Origin: Saccharibacillus sp. CPCC 101409
GTDB taxonomy: Bacteria > Bacillota > Bacilli > Paenibacillales > Paenibacillaceae
Direction: 5' to 3'
Length of the DNA stretch: 64,000 nt
Assembly (NCBI RefSeq): GCF_030518235.1
Contig: NZ_JAULSA010000001.1
Coordinates: 434,001-498,000, forward strand
Part shown: positions 11,452 to 19,981 of the stretch, in pieces
How the letters are laid out: each line of letters opens with the position of its first letter
How positions within the stretch are numbered: position 1 is the stretch's first letter
Made by a program: the position numbers and the translations under genes
The notes under the pieces: model-generated
Told to the model about the DNA's origin: nothing
What the model saw: the letters and a program-made list of their open reading frames with translations, nothing else
Databases searched by the model: none

Positions 11452-11501
11452 AAAAGAACCTTCAACACCGCGACGGAAGCGGTGAATGAAGGTTCTTTTT
11501 T
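11452..11501. terminator. Bidirectional terminator
   Basis: AAAAGAACCTTCA and TGAAGGTTCTTTTTT form a long stem with an inner CCGC/GCGG helix. It separates the hybrid kinase from the convergent ABC exporter operon. Confidence 0.9.
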
Positions 11502-11593
11502 GTGGGAATCGAAAGCCGGGCACACCGGAGAAGTTCGGTAAAGACTCTCTGCTCCGGCGTGCTGCCCACAGTGCCGATATCGCACCGATCCGC

Positions 11594-13423
11594 TCAGCTC
11601 GGCAGCTGTTCCCGGCCGGACTGCCGGGCGTGCCGGTACAGCTCGGCGTAATGCCCGCCTCTGGCGACCAGCTGGGCATGCGTGCCCTGCTCGGTCAGCT
11701 CGCCGTCTTTCATAACGAGAATGCGGTCGGCGTGCATGATCGTCGAGAGACGGTGGGCGATGACGATCGTCGTCCGTCCCTGCGATACGGAAGTCAGCGC
11801 TTCCTGGACCAGCTTTTCCGTTTCCGAATCGAGATTGGCCGTCGCTTCGTCGAGAATCAGGATCTTCGGCCGGAACACGACGATGCGGGCAAAGGAGATC
11901 AGCTGCCGCTCGCCGGCCGACAATCCGCTGCCGCGTTCCGACAAGTGCGTATCGTACTGCTGCGGCAGCCGCATAATCATCGGATGGGCGCCGACGAAGC
12001 GGCACGCTTCCACGACCTGTTCGCGCGTGATGTCTTCGCGGAACAACCGGACGTTGTCCACGATCGAACCGGAGAACAGGTACGGGTCCTGCTGGATCAA
12101 ACCGACGGCCGCATGCAGGTCTTCCTCACCGATGCGCCGGATATCCGCGCCGTCGATCTCGACCGAGCCTTCGTTGACGTCGTAGAAGCGGTTGAGCAGG
12201 CTGATGAGGGTGCTTTTGCCGGCTCCGGTCGTGCCGACGACGCCGATCATTTCGCCCGCCGGGATATGCAGGTTCAGCTGCTTGAGCACCGGGCGGTCGG
12301 GGCGGTAGCCGAATGTCACATTCCGGAAATCGACTGTTCCTTCGATCCGCTGCGGATCGAACGGCGCGCGTTCCTCGGCTTTGGGTTCGCGCACGTCGGG
12401 CTTCGTTTCCAGCACGCGCTGGATGCGCTCGACCGCGACCGTGGTGGATTGGAAGGTGTTCCACTGCATCGTGATCTGGTTGATCGGCTGGAAAAATTGG
12501 CGGATATAGCTGACGAACGCATACAGCACGCCGACTTCCATGCTTTGTCCGAGCACGGCGCGGCCGCCCAGCCAGACCATCAGCACAAGCGCGGCGTTGC
12601 CGAGAATATCGAAGGTGCGGTTGAACAGGACGTTCGAGCGGATCTGGCGCAGGTTGGCGGTCCAGTAATTGCGGTTCTGCTCCGTGAAGCGGCCGAACTG
12701 TTCTTCTTCCTGGCGGAACGATTGGATCAGGCCCATGCCCGACAGATTCTCCGCCGTAAACGCGATCAGACGCGACAGCCGGCTGCGCGCCTGCTGATAC
12801 GTGCTGCGCAGATACGAACGAAACAGCGCGGCGACGATGAAGATGACCGGCAGGATCAGCAGCGAATAAGCGGCAAGCTGCACGTCGAGGCTGAACATGA
12901 GCCCGATAATCAGGACCAGCATCATGCCGTCGCGCACGAGACTGAGCAGTACCTGCGTGAAGAATTGGCTGATCGTTTCCGTATCGTTCGACACGTTGGT
13001 CACCAGGCTGCCGCTGTGCGTTCGGTCGAAGAACGACATGGACATTTTCGAGATATGTCCGAACAGGTCTTTACGGATGCGGGCGATGATGCTCTGCCCG
13101 GCATACTGCAGGAGGTTATTCTGCAAATACGTAAAAATGAAGCTGACGACGGCGATGCCCAGGTACAGCAGGCCGAGCCGCATCAGCGCGCCGCCGCCTT
13201 CGCCTTTGGCCAGATGGTCGTCGATCGCGACCTGGACGAGCAGCGGCTGGAGCAGTTCGGCCGAGATGCCGAGCAGCGCGCAGAACGCGACGCCCGCAAA
13301 AGCGAGGCGGTGCGGCTTGGCATAGCCCATCAGCAGCTTGAGCGTCGAAGAGGTGGACGGCTTTTCTTCGGTGCCCGAAGCGCCGGCCGGTTCTTTAACG
13401 GCCGTTTTATTCAAGTTCGCCAT
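11594..13423 (-). CDS. ABC exporter half-transporter, catalytic subunit (BmrD-like)
   Basis: This 609-residue half-transporter has six membrane helices (about 35-330) fused to an ATPase domain with Walker A GTTGAGKST, signature LSAGERQLI and Walker B ILILDEATANLD. The catalytic Glu after Walker B is intact, unlike its partner. It overlaps the upstream partner gene by 17 bases, has GGAGGAGG before its ATG, and pairs with it as a heterodimeric multidrug exporter of the BmrC/BmrD (YheI/YheH) type. The note on signature residues matters: the LSAGE form is the less canonical one, as in many heterodimers. Substrate unknown; drugs or lipids are typical. Confidence 0.87.
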   Translation of the reverse strand: MANLNKTAVKEPAGASGTEEKPSTSSTLKLLMGYAKPHRLAFAGVAFCALLGISAELLQPLLVQVAIDDHLAKGEGGGALMRLGLLYLGIAVVSFIFTYLQNNLLQYAGQSIIARIRKDLFGHISKMSMSFFDRTHSGSLVTNVSNDTETISQFFTQVLLSLVRDGMMLVLIIGLMFSLDVQLAAYSLLILPVIFIVAALFRSYLRSTYQQARSRLSRLIAFTAENLSGMGLIQSFRQEEEQFGRFTEQNRNYWTANLRQIRSNVLFNRTFDILGNAALVLMVWLGGRAVLGQSMEVGVLYAFVSYIRQFFQPINQITMQWNTFQSTTVAVERIQRVLETKPDVREPKAEERAPFDPQRIEGTVDFRNVTFGYRPDRPVLKQLNLHIPAGEMIGVVGTTGAGKSTLISLLNRFYDVNEGSVEIDGADIRRIGEEDLHAAVGLIQQDPYLFSGSIVDNVRLFREDITREQVVEACRFVGAHPMIMRLPQQYDTHLSERGSGLSAGERQLISFARIVVFRPKILILDEATANLDSETEKLVQEALTSVSQGRTTIVIAHRLSTIMHADRILVMKDGELTEQGTHAQLVARGGHYAELYRHARQSGREQLPS

Positions 13424-15158
13424 GCTGTAACCCCTCCTCCTGCAGTCTGTGCAGCATCGCGTATGCGCCTTCGCGGCGCAGCAGCTGTTCATGCGTGCCG
13501 CGCTGCACGATCCGCCCTTCGCTGAGTACGACGATTTCGTCGGCGTGCTTGACCGCGCTGATACGGTGCGAGATGATGATCGTCGTCTTGCTGCGGCGCT
13601 CCCGGACCAGATTGTCCAGGATGCCCGTTTCGGTGACGGCGTCCACGGCGCTCATACTGTCGTCGAGGATCAGCACCCGGGCTTTCTTGGTCAGGCCGCG
13701 CGCCAGGCTGGTGCGCTGGCGCTGTCCGCCAGACAGCGTTACGCCGCGTTCGCCGAGCCGGGTATCGAAACCTTCGGGAAAACGGACGATATTGTCGTAA
13801 ATGAGCGCTCTTTTGGCGCCTTTCTCGACTTTCTCCATCGGCGCTTCGCGATCGCTGAACGCGATATTGTCGCGGATCGTCGTGCTGAACAGGAAGCCGT
13901 CCTGCGGCACGTAGGCGAGGCGTCCGCGCAGGCTTTCCAGCGACAGGTCGCGAATATCCGTTCCTCCGAAAAACAGCGAGCCGCGCTCCGGTTCGTAAAT
14001 GCGCAGCAGCAGCTTGACCAGCGTGGTCTTGCCGCTGCCGGTCCGGCCGACGATACCCAGCGTCTGGCCCGGACGGATCGTCAGGTCGATATGCTTGAGC
14101 GCCGGTTCGCGGGCGCCGGGATACGTGAACGACAGATCGTCGAAGCGGATCTCGCAGTTCTGCTCCAGCGTCTGGGCGTCTTCTTCGTCCTGGACGTCGG
14201 GTACCTCGCTCATCAGGCGGTTGACCCGCTCCAGCGAAGCGCCGGAGCGCTGCATCATATTGATGACGTTGCCGATCTGCTGGAGCGGACCGACGATGAT
14301 GCGCATGTACAGCGTCAGCGAAACAAAGCTGCCGAGCGTGATGGTGCCGTTCAGCGTCTGCGCGCCGCCCACGAGCAGCGCGAGCACGAGCGACAAAGCG
14401 CCGAGAAAAGGAATCGCGGCTTGAAACAGCGAGGAGAGCCGGACGAGGAACAGCTGCGCCGAGCGGATCAGGTCGACTTTTTCGCCGAAGCGGGCGCTTG
14501 CGATTTGTTCCGTCCCGAACGTCTTGCTGACCCGGATGCCGCCGAATTGTTCTTCCGCCGATTCGGTCATTCCCGCCAGCGATTCCTGCACGCTCATCGA
14601 ACGTTTGCGGACCTGCGGCCCGATGCGCACGACGATCAGCGGAATAAACACCAGCGGGCTGATGCAGATCAGGATCAAAGGCAGCGGAATCGAACCGGCC
14701 AGCATCATAAAAATACAGGACAGCAGCAGCACGACCGCGTTGGTCGTCTGGGTTACGCCGTTCGAGATCGATTCGCGCACCGATTGCACGTCGTTGGTCA
14801 CGTAGCTGAGCAGTTTGCCGGTTCCCTGCTTGGAGAAAAAGTGCTCGCTCAGCACGGAGAACTTGCCGAACAGCTTCTGGCGCACTTCGAATTCGAAGCG
14901 CCGTCCCAGGCGCATGACCTGATACTGGCCGAGGCCGAACAGCACGCCGTACGAGATCCCGATCGCCAGCAGAAGCAGCGCGAAGCGCACGACGGAGTCA
15001 TGGTTGAGCAAACCGGACTGCAGATCGTCGGTAAAGTGCCCGAGCACCAGCGGAAGCGCCGACTGGATCACGTTGGCGACGATAATCAGCAGCACGGCCA
15101 TCAGATAGCCCGGAATGTGTTCGAACACATAATCTTTAAGCAGCTCTTTTCCTTTCAA
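13407..15158 (-). CDS. ABC exporter half-transporter, degenerate-site subunit (BmrC-like)
   Basis: A 583-residue half-transporter: six membrane helices then an ATPase domain with Walker A GRTGSGKTT, signature LSGGQRQRT and VLILDDSMSAVD. The residue after Walker B is Asp instead of the catalytic Glu, the known mark of the degenerate ATP site in heterodimeric exporters such as BmrC. It starts with TTG and a purine-rich but weak ribosome site, and is first in a two-gene operon with the 11594-13423 partner. Expected role: ATP-driven export of drugs or lipids from the inner leaflet. Confidence 0.87.
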   Translation of the reverse strand: MKGKELLKDYVFEHIPGYLMAVLLIIVANVIQSALPLVLGHFTDDLQSGLLNHDSVVRFALLLLAIGISYGVLFGLGQYQVMRLGRRFEFEVRQKLFGKFSVLSEHFFSKQGTGKLLSYVTNDVQSVRESISNGVTQTTNAVVLLLSCIFMMLAGSIPLPLILICISPLVFIPLIVVRIGPQVRKRSMSVQESLAGMTESAEEQFGGIRVSKTFGTEQIASARFGEKVDLIRSAQLFLVRLSSLFQAAIPFLGALSLVLALLVGGAQTLNGTITLGSFVSLTLYMRIIVGPLQQIGNVINMMQRSGASLERVNRLMSEVPDVQDEEDAQTLEQNCEIRFDDLSFTYPGAREPALKHIDLTIRPGQTLGIVGRTGSGKTTLVKLLLRIYEPERGSLFFGGTDIRDLSLESLRGRLAYVPQDGFLFSTTIRDNIAFSDREAPMEKVEKGAKRALIYDNIVRFPEGFDTRLGERGVTLSGGQRQRTSLARGLTKKARVLILDDSMSAVDAVTETGILDNLVRERRSKTTIIISHRISAVKHADEIVVLSEGRIVQRGTHEQLLRREGAYAMLHRLQEEGLQHGELE

Positions 15159-15592
15159 TTCTTCTTCAACTCTCTTTCGGACCGTCCGAGGCGGCCGGCG
15201 GCGCTTGAAACGGAGCTGCGCCGCGGGAGCCGTCCGGACGGAGGATCGGCTTTTTTTGTTAATAAGTTAACCAGGAGCCTGCGAACGCGGAGACCGCTTT
15301 CAAAACGGCGTTTCCCGGACGGAATACGGCTAAGGGGCGGAGGCTGCACAGGACACGGAAGAGGCAGGGAGGAAGAACGCCGCGCGTCCGTACCGCCCTA
15401 CCTCTTCTTCGAAACCGTAAACCGTTCGGGGCGCCGACGAGCGGGCTCCGAAGGCGGTCTGCGCACCTGTCTTATTTCATCATATACATATTACCCTTTG
15501 AGATGGAAGGAAAACGGATGCCGAATAAATGAAAGGAGAAAACACAAAGCGGAAAAGCCGCGGCATGAACCGCCGCGGCTTGAAGGATCGTG
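15159..15592. other. Intergenic region between ABC operon and acetyltransferase
   Basis: No gene is evident in these 434 bases. A palindrome CCGTCCGGACGG at 15228-15239 is followed at 15249 by a T-run on the plus strand, but no plus-strand gene lies upstream to use it. The promoter of the ABC operon is presumably here, but I cannot pick a convincing one. The terminator of the acetyltransferase lies at the right end. Confidence 0.4.
15553..15581 (-). terminator. Terminator of the acetyltransferase gene
   Basis: AAGCCGCGGC pairs with GCCGCGGCTT around a seven-base loop; on the minus strand a short U-run follows. It lies about 12 bases after the acetyltransferase stop codon. Confidence 0.75.
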
Positions 15593-16807
15593 CTAAACAT
15601 AATGCAGCCCGTATGCGTACGGCAGCGGAATCGGGGTGAACCAGTCCGGCACTTCCGCGCGCAAAGGCGATTCCGGGTCCAGCAGCAGACCCTGCGCTTC
15701 GCCGGGATCGAGTCTGCGCCCGTCCGATTTCAAGAAGACGGAACCGTGCGCGTCGGCATCGAGGACTTCGCTCCAGGGACGGCTCCAGATCGGGGCGGCC
15801 TGATCCAGCAGCAGCCGAATCCGGCCGGCGCTGAGCGTGCCGGCATTCGGCGCCGGAGTCGTTTCGGCTCCGGCTTCGCGAAGCAGGCCGAGCAGTCCGG
15901 TCTCCTGCCACGGCACGGAGACGTGCAGTTCGTCCAGGCCGAGGCGCTGCGGCAGGACGGCCAGCAGGGCGGCGGCGTGCAGCGGCGAGCCGCCGTATTC
16001 GATCACGGTCGGCGGGGCGGACGCCGACTCCGCGGGTGCGGGCGGGACGGGCTCCGCGCCGTCCGGGCGGTCGTTCCGCAGATGATGCGGAACCGCAAGA
16101 ACCGCGTAAGCGACCGGCGCATCCCCGACGCCGGCGAGGATCACGCGCTGGGACAATCCCAGCACGTTGGCGAAAGCGGCTGCGCCGAGCAGCTCGCCGA
16201 GACCCGCGGCGCTTTCTTCGAACCGCGCAGCGGCGTGGCCGGCTTCGCGCAGCGCGTGCAAGCGCTGCAGGTCTTCCGGCTTGGCGTCGCGAAGCCGGAG
16301 CGCGGGCAATGCTTCCGGCGCGTGCGAAGCGCGCCGGGGAGCGGGGCGGCCCGCGCCGGGGCCGCCGCTTGGGCCGTCCGGCCGCAGCACCGCGGCGGCG
16401 GTGCGGCCGAACGGCAGGCAGCCCGCTCGCGTATACAGCGAGCGGTCGCCCGAGACGAAGAGCAGCGGCGCTTCGGCCTGCGCGGCGTGAACGAAGCAGC
16501 GTTCGAGCAGCCGGCCCGCCAGGCCGGCGCCTCTGTGCTCGGGCGCGGTGCAGACCGAGCCGATCGAGAAGGCGCGGATGCGCGTCTGCGCCGCGCCGTC
16601 GACGCGCAGCGTGGAGGGGGCGAGCCCCATGAAGGCGGCGAGCGAGCCGTCTGCGGCGAACGCGCCGTAGGAGTGGACGAGGCCCGGCGCGAACAGGCGC
16701 GGGAACATGGCGCCCATCGACACCTCGGCTCCTCCCCGGAAAACGGAGTCCGACAGCCTGACGGCTTCGGCAAGTTCCTGCGGTTCGAGCAGGCGGATAG
16801 TGGTCAT
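15593..16807 (-). CDS. GNAT family N-acetyltransferase, Eis-like architecture
   Basis: A 404-residue protein. The N-terminal GNAT domain shows the acetyl-CoA pyrophosphate loop GSVCTAPEHRGAGLAGRL (about residues 83-100). The length and the extra C-terminal half (a second GNAT-like fold and a tail) fit the large Eis-like acetyltransferases that modify amines or aminoglycosides. Substrate cannot be told. It is even more GC-rich than its neighbours, with Ala/Gly/Pro-rich inserts in the middle. The start follows AAAAGGAG. Upstream lies a dyad typical of regulator binding and two covarying hairpins. Confidence 0.78.
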   Translation of the reverse strand: MTTIRLLEPQELAEAVRLSDSVFRGGAEVSMGAMFPRLFAPGLVHSYGAFAADGSLAAFMGLAPSTLRVDGAAQTRIRAFSIGSVCTAPEHRGAGLAGRLLERCFVHAAQAEAPLLFVSGDRSLYTRAGCLPFGRTAAAVLRPDGPSGGPGAGRPAPRRASHAPEALPALRLRDAKPEDLQRLHALREAGHAAARFEESAAGLGELLGAAAFANVLGLSQRVILAGVGDAPVAYAVLAVPHHLRNDRPDGAEPVPPAPAESASAPPTVIEYGGSPLHAAALLAVLPQRLGLDELHVSVPWQETGLLGLLREAGAETTPAPNAGTLSAGRIRLLLDQAAPIWSRPWSEVLDADAHGSVFLKSDGRRLDPGEAQGLLLDPESPLRAEVPDWFTPIPLPYAYGLHYV

Positions 16808-16830
16808 AAGCGATTGCTCCTTTTCGGTAG

Positions 16831-16852
16831 TACCTTGTCAACAGTAAAGGTA
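16831..16852. promoter_or_regulatory. Candidate operator dyad before the acetyltransferase
   Basis: TACCTT and AAGGTA form an inverted repeat separated by ten bases, just upstream of the acetyltransferase start. The spacing is like MerR-type operators in drug-responsive promoters, but I see no good -35/-10 pair around it, so this is tentative. Confidence 0.3.
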
Positions 16853-16873
16853 GGAATACGCTCTCCTGAGATT

Positions 16874-16927
16874 CGTACCTGAAGCGTGTACGAAGTCTCC
16901 GACGGAATCGCACCTAAAGCGTGTGCG
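16874..16927. repeat. Two tandem hairpins with compensatory stem changes
   Basis: CGTACCTGAAGCGTGTACG at 16874-16892 and CGCACCTAAAGCGTGTGCG at 16909-16927 are two copies of one 19-base unit, 35 bases apart. The stem differs at one pair (T-A versus C-G), which keeps pairing, while the loop is almost identical. This is the pattern of a conserved structure or a dyad-binding site. It lies about 65 bases upstream of the acetyltransferase start. Confidence 0.6.
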
Positions 16928-17135
16928 TTTCAGGAAAACGTAAACCTGTGATTAAGAGTTGAAAGGGTAATAGGCTGTTGGCTTGGGGCGAATATAACAG
17001 AAAGCGCTTCGATTTGCAAAAAGCCGCGGATTTATTCAGTTCAGTGAAGCGAGTTAAGGTGAAGCGAAGCTAAATCTGAGGCGCTGTATGGAGTGGCACG
17101 CAGTGCGGGACTATCGGCGCGGGAGTACCGGAAAG

Positions 17136-17318
17136 CAAGTGCGAAAATCCACTTCGCCTGCTTGTTTTCTGGCAGAAATCGGGAAACAAGTGCAGATATC
17201 CACTTTAATTTTCGTTTTTGGCCGGATTGGAGCGATTGCGAGGGGATAGAGTGGATATTTGCACGTTATCGCTGAAACTTGCAGGGATCATCGGGAATGG
17301 AGTGGATATTTTCATTAG
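17136..17318. repeat. Four phased copies of a short intergenic repeat
   Basis: Two direct copies read CAAGTG-N-ATCCACTT (17136-17155 and 17187-17206) and two inverted copies read AGTGGATATTT (from 17250 and from 17301). Copies 1-2 and 3-4 are each exactly 51 bases apart. The whole array is an imperfect large inverted repeat. No gene is supported here. Confidence 0.6.
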
Positions 17319-17379
17319 ATTAGGAGAGACGGAGGCAGGAAAGAGGAAGGAAATAGATTTTTAGCTTCGAAGCCGGAGA

Positions 17380-17541
17380 TTTTGCAAAAGTCGATTGGAA
17401 TCGCTCGCAGGAAACCTTTCGATTGCGGGTGAAGCGTTCCGCAATCGAAAGCTCAGATTAAACTCGCTGTGGGGATTTTGCAAAATCTTCAACGCAATCA
17501 AAAGCTCTGATGAAATTCGCTTTCTGGATTTTTGCAAAATC
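17380..17541. repeat. Intergenic stem-loop element, family member A
   Basis: A TTTTGCAAAA box (17380-17389) and TCGATTGGAATCGCTC (17391-17406) are followed by a perfect 13-bp stem (17416-17428 with 17439-17451), then GCTCAGATT, then a 14-base palindrome GATTTTGCAAAATC (17474-17487). A partial second copy follows: AAAAGCTCTGATGAAATTCGC and another TTTTGCAAAATC box (17527-17541). A related element lies at 51524-51615. Confidence 0.65.
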
Positions 17542-17676
17542 TTTGACTATGATAGGAGTAGGCGTTTTGCAATAGGCGGGCAGCAGGAAGAAATCGTACG
17601 CCCGGGCAGCAAGCTCGCGGCAGGCGGTTCTTCTCATACATATATAAATAGAGAAATCAAAAGGGGAGCTGGGGCA

Positions 17677-18909
17677 GTGGACTCGTTTGCGCAAAAACTG
17701 GAGCAGTACGCGGAGCTGGTTGTGAAGGTAGGCGTCAATATTCAAAAAGGACAGGTGCTGCATCTGCAAGCGCCGATCGAAGCGGCGGAGTTTGCGCGGC
17801 TTGTGGTCAAGAAAGCTTACGAAGCGGGCGCGAAGTACGTCGAGATCGAGTGGGAAGACGAAGCGTCGACGCGGCTGCGCTACGAATACGCGTCGGAAGA
17901 CACATTCGACTATTACCCGGCATTCAAAGCGGAAGCGCTGGAGAAGCTGGCCATCGATGGCGGCGCGGTCATGCACATCAAAGTGCCGGACCCCGAGCTG
18001 TACCGAGGAATCGAGTCGTCGCGCGTGGCGCGGGCGACCAAAGCGATGTCGGCGGCGCGCAAAGGCTACCAGCATTACGTCCGCACGAACAAGCTGAGCT
18101 GGTGCCTGATCAAAGCGCCAACGCGGGCCTGGGCGAACAAAGTGTTTGCCGATCTGCCGGAAGAGCGGCGCGTGGACGCGATGTGGGACACCATTTTCCA
18201 AATGAACCGGGTCGGCGAAGGCGATGCGGTCGAGAACTGGCGCCGCCATATCGAAACGCTCAAAGACATGCAGGGCAGGCTGAACGACAAAAATTACAAA
18301 AGCCTGCATTACCGCGCGCCCGGCACCGATCTCAAAGTCGAGCTGGCGCAGAATCATCTATGGCTGGGCGGCGGCGATACGAATCAGTCGGGCGTGTATT
18401 TCGTGGCCAACATGCCGACCGAGGAAGTGTATACGATGCCCAACCGCCTGGGCGTAACCGGCAAAGTGACCGCTACCCTGCCACTCAATTTGAACGGACG
18501 CCTGGTCGAAGGATTGTGGCTGGCGTTTGAAAACGGCCGGGTCGTCGATTACGGCGCGGAGTCGGGACGGGAGCATCTGGAGTCGCTGCTGGATACGGAC
18601 GAAGGCGCGAAGTACCTCGGCGAAGTGGCGCTCGTGCCGTACAGCTCGCCGATCTCGCGGCTGAACCGCATTTTCTACAACACGGGCATCGACGAGAATG
18701 CTTCCTGCCATTTTGCGCTGGGCAGCGCCTATCCGGTTAATATGAAGGAAGGCACGTCGCTGTCGCAGGAAGAACTGGTCGAGCACGGCGGCAACGTCAG
18801 CTTGACCCACGTGGACTTCATGGTCGGTTCGGACAAGCTGGATATCGACGGAGAGCGGCAGGATGGAACGATCGAGCCGGTGTTCCGCGCCGGACAATGG
18901 AGTATTTAA
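17677..18909 (+). CDS. ampS: M29 family metallo-aminopeptidase (AmpS)
   Basis: This 410-residue cytoplasmic aminopeptidase removes N-terminal residues from peptides using two metal ions. It matches the M29 family in length and motifs: GRLVEGLWLAFENGRVVD and YLGEVALVPYSSPIS carry the Glu ligands, CHFALGSAYP and THVDFMVG the His and Asp ligands near the C terminus. I chose the GTG at 17677 because AAAAGGGGAGC precedes it; the frame is open further upstream, but only through repeat sequence. TTTTGCAAAATC boxes lie on both sides of the gene (17474, 17527 and 18916). Confidence 0.88.
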   Translation: MDSFAQKLEQYAELVVKVGVNIQKGQVLHLQAPIEAAEFARLVVKKAYEAGAKYVEIEWEDEASTRLRYEYASEDTFDYYPAFKAEALEKLAIDGGAVMHIKVPDPELYRGIESSRVARATKAMSAARKGYQHYVRTNKLSWCLIKAPTRAWANKVFADLPEERRVDAMWDTIFQMNRVGEGDAVENWRRHIETLKDMQGRLNDKNYKSLHYRAPGTDLKVELAQNHLWLGGGDTNQSGVYFVANMPTEEVYTMPNRLGVTGKVTATLPLNLNGRLVEGLWLAFENGRVVDYGAESGREHLESLLDTDEGAKYLGEVALVPYSSPISRLNRIFYNTGIDENASCHFALGSAYPVNMKEGTSLSQEELVEHGGNVSLTHVDFMVGSDKLDIDGERQDGTIEPVFRAGQWSI

Positions 18910-18992
18910 ATTTTAATTTTGCAAAATCTTTTAAATGAAAATTTATCTATTCGTCTGACAAATATGGTACATTAAACGAAGGAGGGATGGGC

Positions 18993-19400
18993 ATGGATGA
19001 GCAGTTCCAGCGGCAGCTCGAAGATCAGAAACGGCTGTTTAAGCAGCTCGGCCTGAAGCTCGACGCGTTGCAAATTCATGAGAAGGACTTTCCCGTCAAA
19101 ATGCGCGGGTATACCAAAGAGGACGTCGACGCGTTCCTGGACGATATCATTACGGACTACGAGCGTTTCCACCAGGTGATCTCGGATCTGCTGGATAAAT
19201 ACAACGCGCTTCAGCGCCGCCACGGTTACGACCTGGAGAAGAAAGACAGCGAGATTGCGCGCCTGGCCGAGAAAGCCAAAGTGCAGGATTATCTCGTCGA
19301 CCGCCGGATCGTGGAAGAAGCCGTGCAGGATATGGAGCGCACGCTCCAGGCGGCCAAACGCCGGATTCGTCCAAGCGATTCGTACAGCGATCCTTATTGA
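18993..19400 (+). CDS. DivIVA-domain protein, GpsB-like
   Basis: A 135-residue protein with the DivIVA/GpsB N-terminal motif ([20 protein letters not shown]) followed by a coiled coil. GpsB-type proteins organise cell-wall synthases at the division site by binding their cytoplasmic tails, and the DYERFH stretch after the motif is GpsB-like. The C-terminal part is longer and less typical than B. subtilis GpsB (98 residues). The ATG at 18993 is preferred over 18987 because GGAGGG is then at proper spacing. Confidence 0.8.
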   Translation: MDEQFQRQLEDQKRLFKQLGLKLDALQIHEKDFPVKMRGYTKEDVDAFLDDIITDYERFHQVISDLLDKYNALQRRHGYDLEKKDSEIARLAEKAKVQDYLVDRRIVEEAVQDMERTLQAAKRRIRPSDSYSDPY

Positions 19401-19482
19401 GCTTTTTCGAGCCGACAATAAAGCGTATCCCGCTATCTTGAAACGCGGTCCCAACCCCCACATCTGAGAGGAGAATCCGGTC

Positions 19483-19803
19483 ATGGATAGAATCGAAAGC
19501 AAAGAGCAGTATAACGAACAGATCGGCGGCGAAGGCCTGACCGTCATCAAATTCGATACGAACTGGTGCCCGGATTGCAAAAATCTGGACCGGTTTATCG
19601 GCGGAATCATCGAGAACAACCAGGACAAGCAGTTCTTCGCAATGGACGCGGAGAAATTCCAGGATATCGCGGAGTCCAACGAAGTGCGCGGCATCCCGAG
19701 CCTGCTCGTGTTCAAGAACGGCGAGAAGATCGCCCATCTGCACAGCAAATTCGCCAAGACGCCTGCGCAGGTATCCGAGTATCTGGAGTCGGTGGGCAAG
19801 TAA
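19483..19803 (+). CDS. Thioredoxin-family protein
   Basis: A 106-residue thioredoxin-fold protein with redox motif WCPDC (Cys29, Cys32) and the cis-proline loop GIPSLLVFKNG. The CPDC centre differs from CGPC of standard TrxA, so it belongs to a thioredoxin-like subgroup. No signal peptide, so it acts in the cytoplasm, probably in disulfide reduction. GAGAGGAGAA precedes the start; a terminator follows. Confidence 0.87.
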   Translation: MDRIESKEQYNEQIGGEGLTVIKFDTNWCPDCKNLDRFIGGIIENNQDKQFFAMDAEKFQDIAESNEVRGIPSLLVFKNGEKIAHLHSKFAKTPAQVSEYLESVGK

Positions 19804-19852
19804 GCCGCCGCTCGGCCGGGATGTCGTTTTAAGCGAAGGTTGCATAAAAGGG

Positions 19853-19879
19853 AAAAGGGCGGCGAAAGCCGTCCTTTTT
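19853..19879 (+). terminator. Terminator after the thioredoxin-like gene
   Basis: AAAAGGGCGGC and GCCGTCCTTTT pair around GAAA, followed by T residues. Confidence 0.85.
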
Positions 19880-19981
19880 GTCGTGCGCGGAATTTTTTGG
19901 CCCGAAAAAGGAACCGATTCCCGCGCTTGCGAGTTCTTATAGACGAGCACATCATACAGAGGGGCGAGGAAGTGAGAATCG

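Noticed and set aside
11486-13525. 679-codon plus-strand frame across the ABC gene
   Set aside because: Antisense to the ABC exporter with clear Walker motifs; starts inside a terminator.
17093-17275. 60-codon plus-strand frame in the repeat region
   Set aside because: Its protein consists of the repeat motif read twice; no ribosome site and no gene-like composition.
16874-17541. CRISPR array
   Set aside because: Repeats are few, differ in orientation, have no uniform spacers and no cas genes are nearby.
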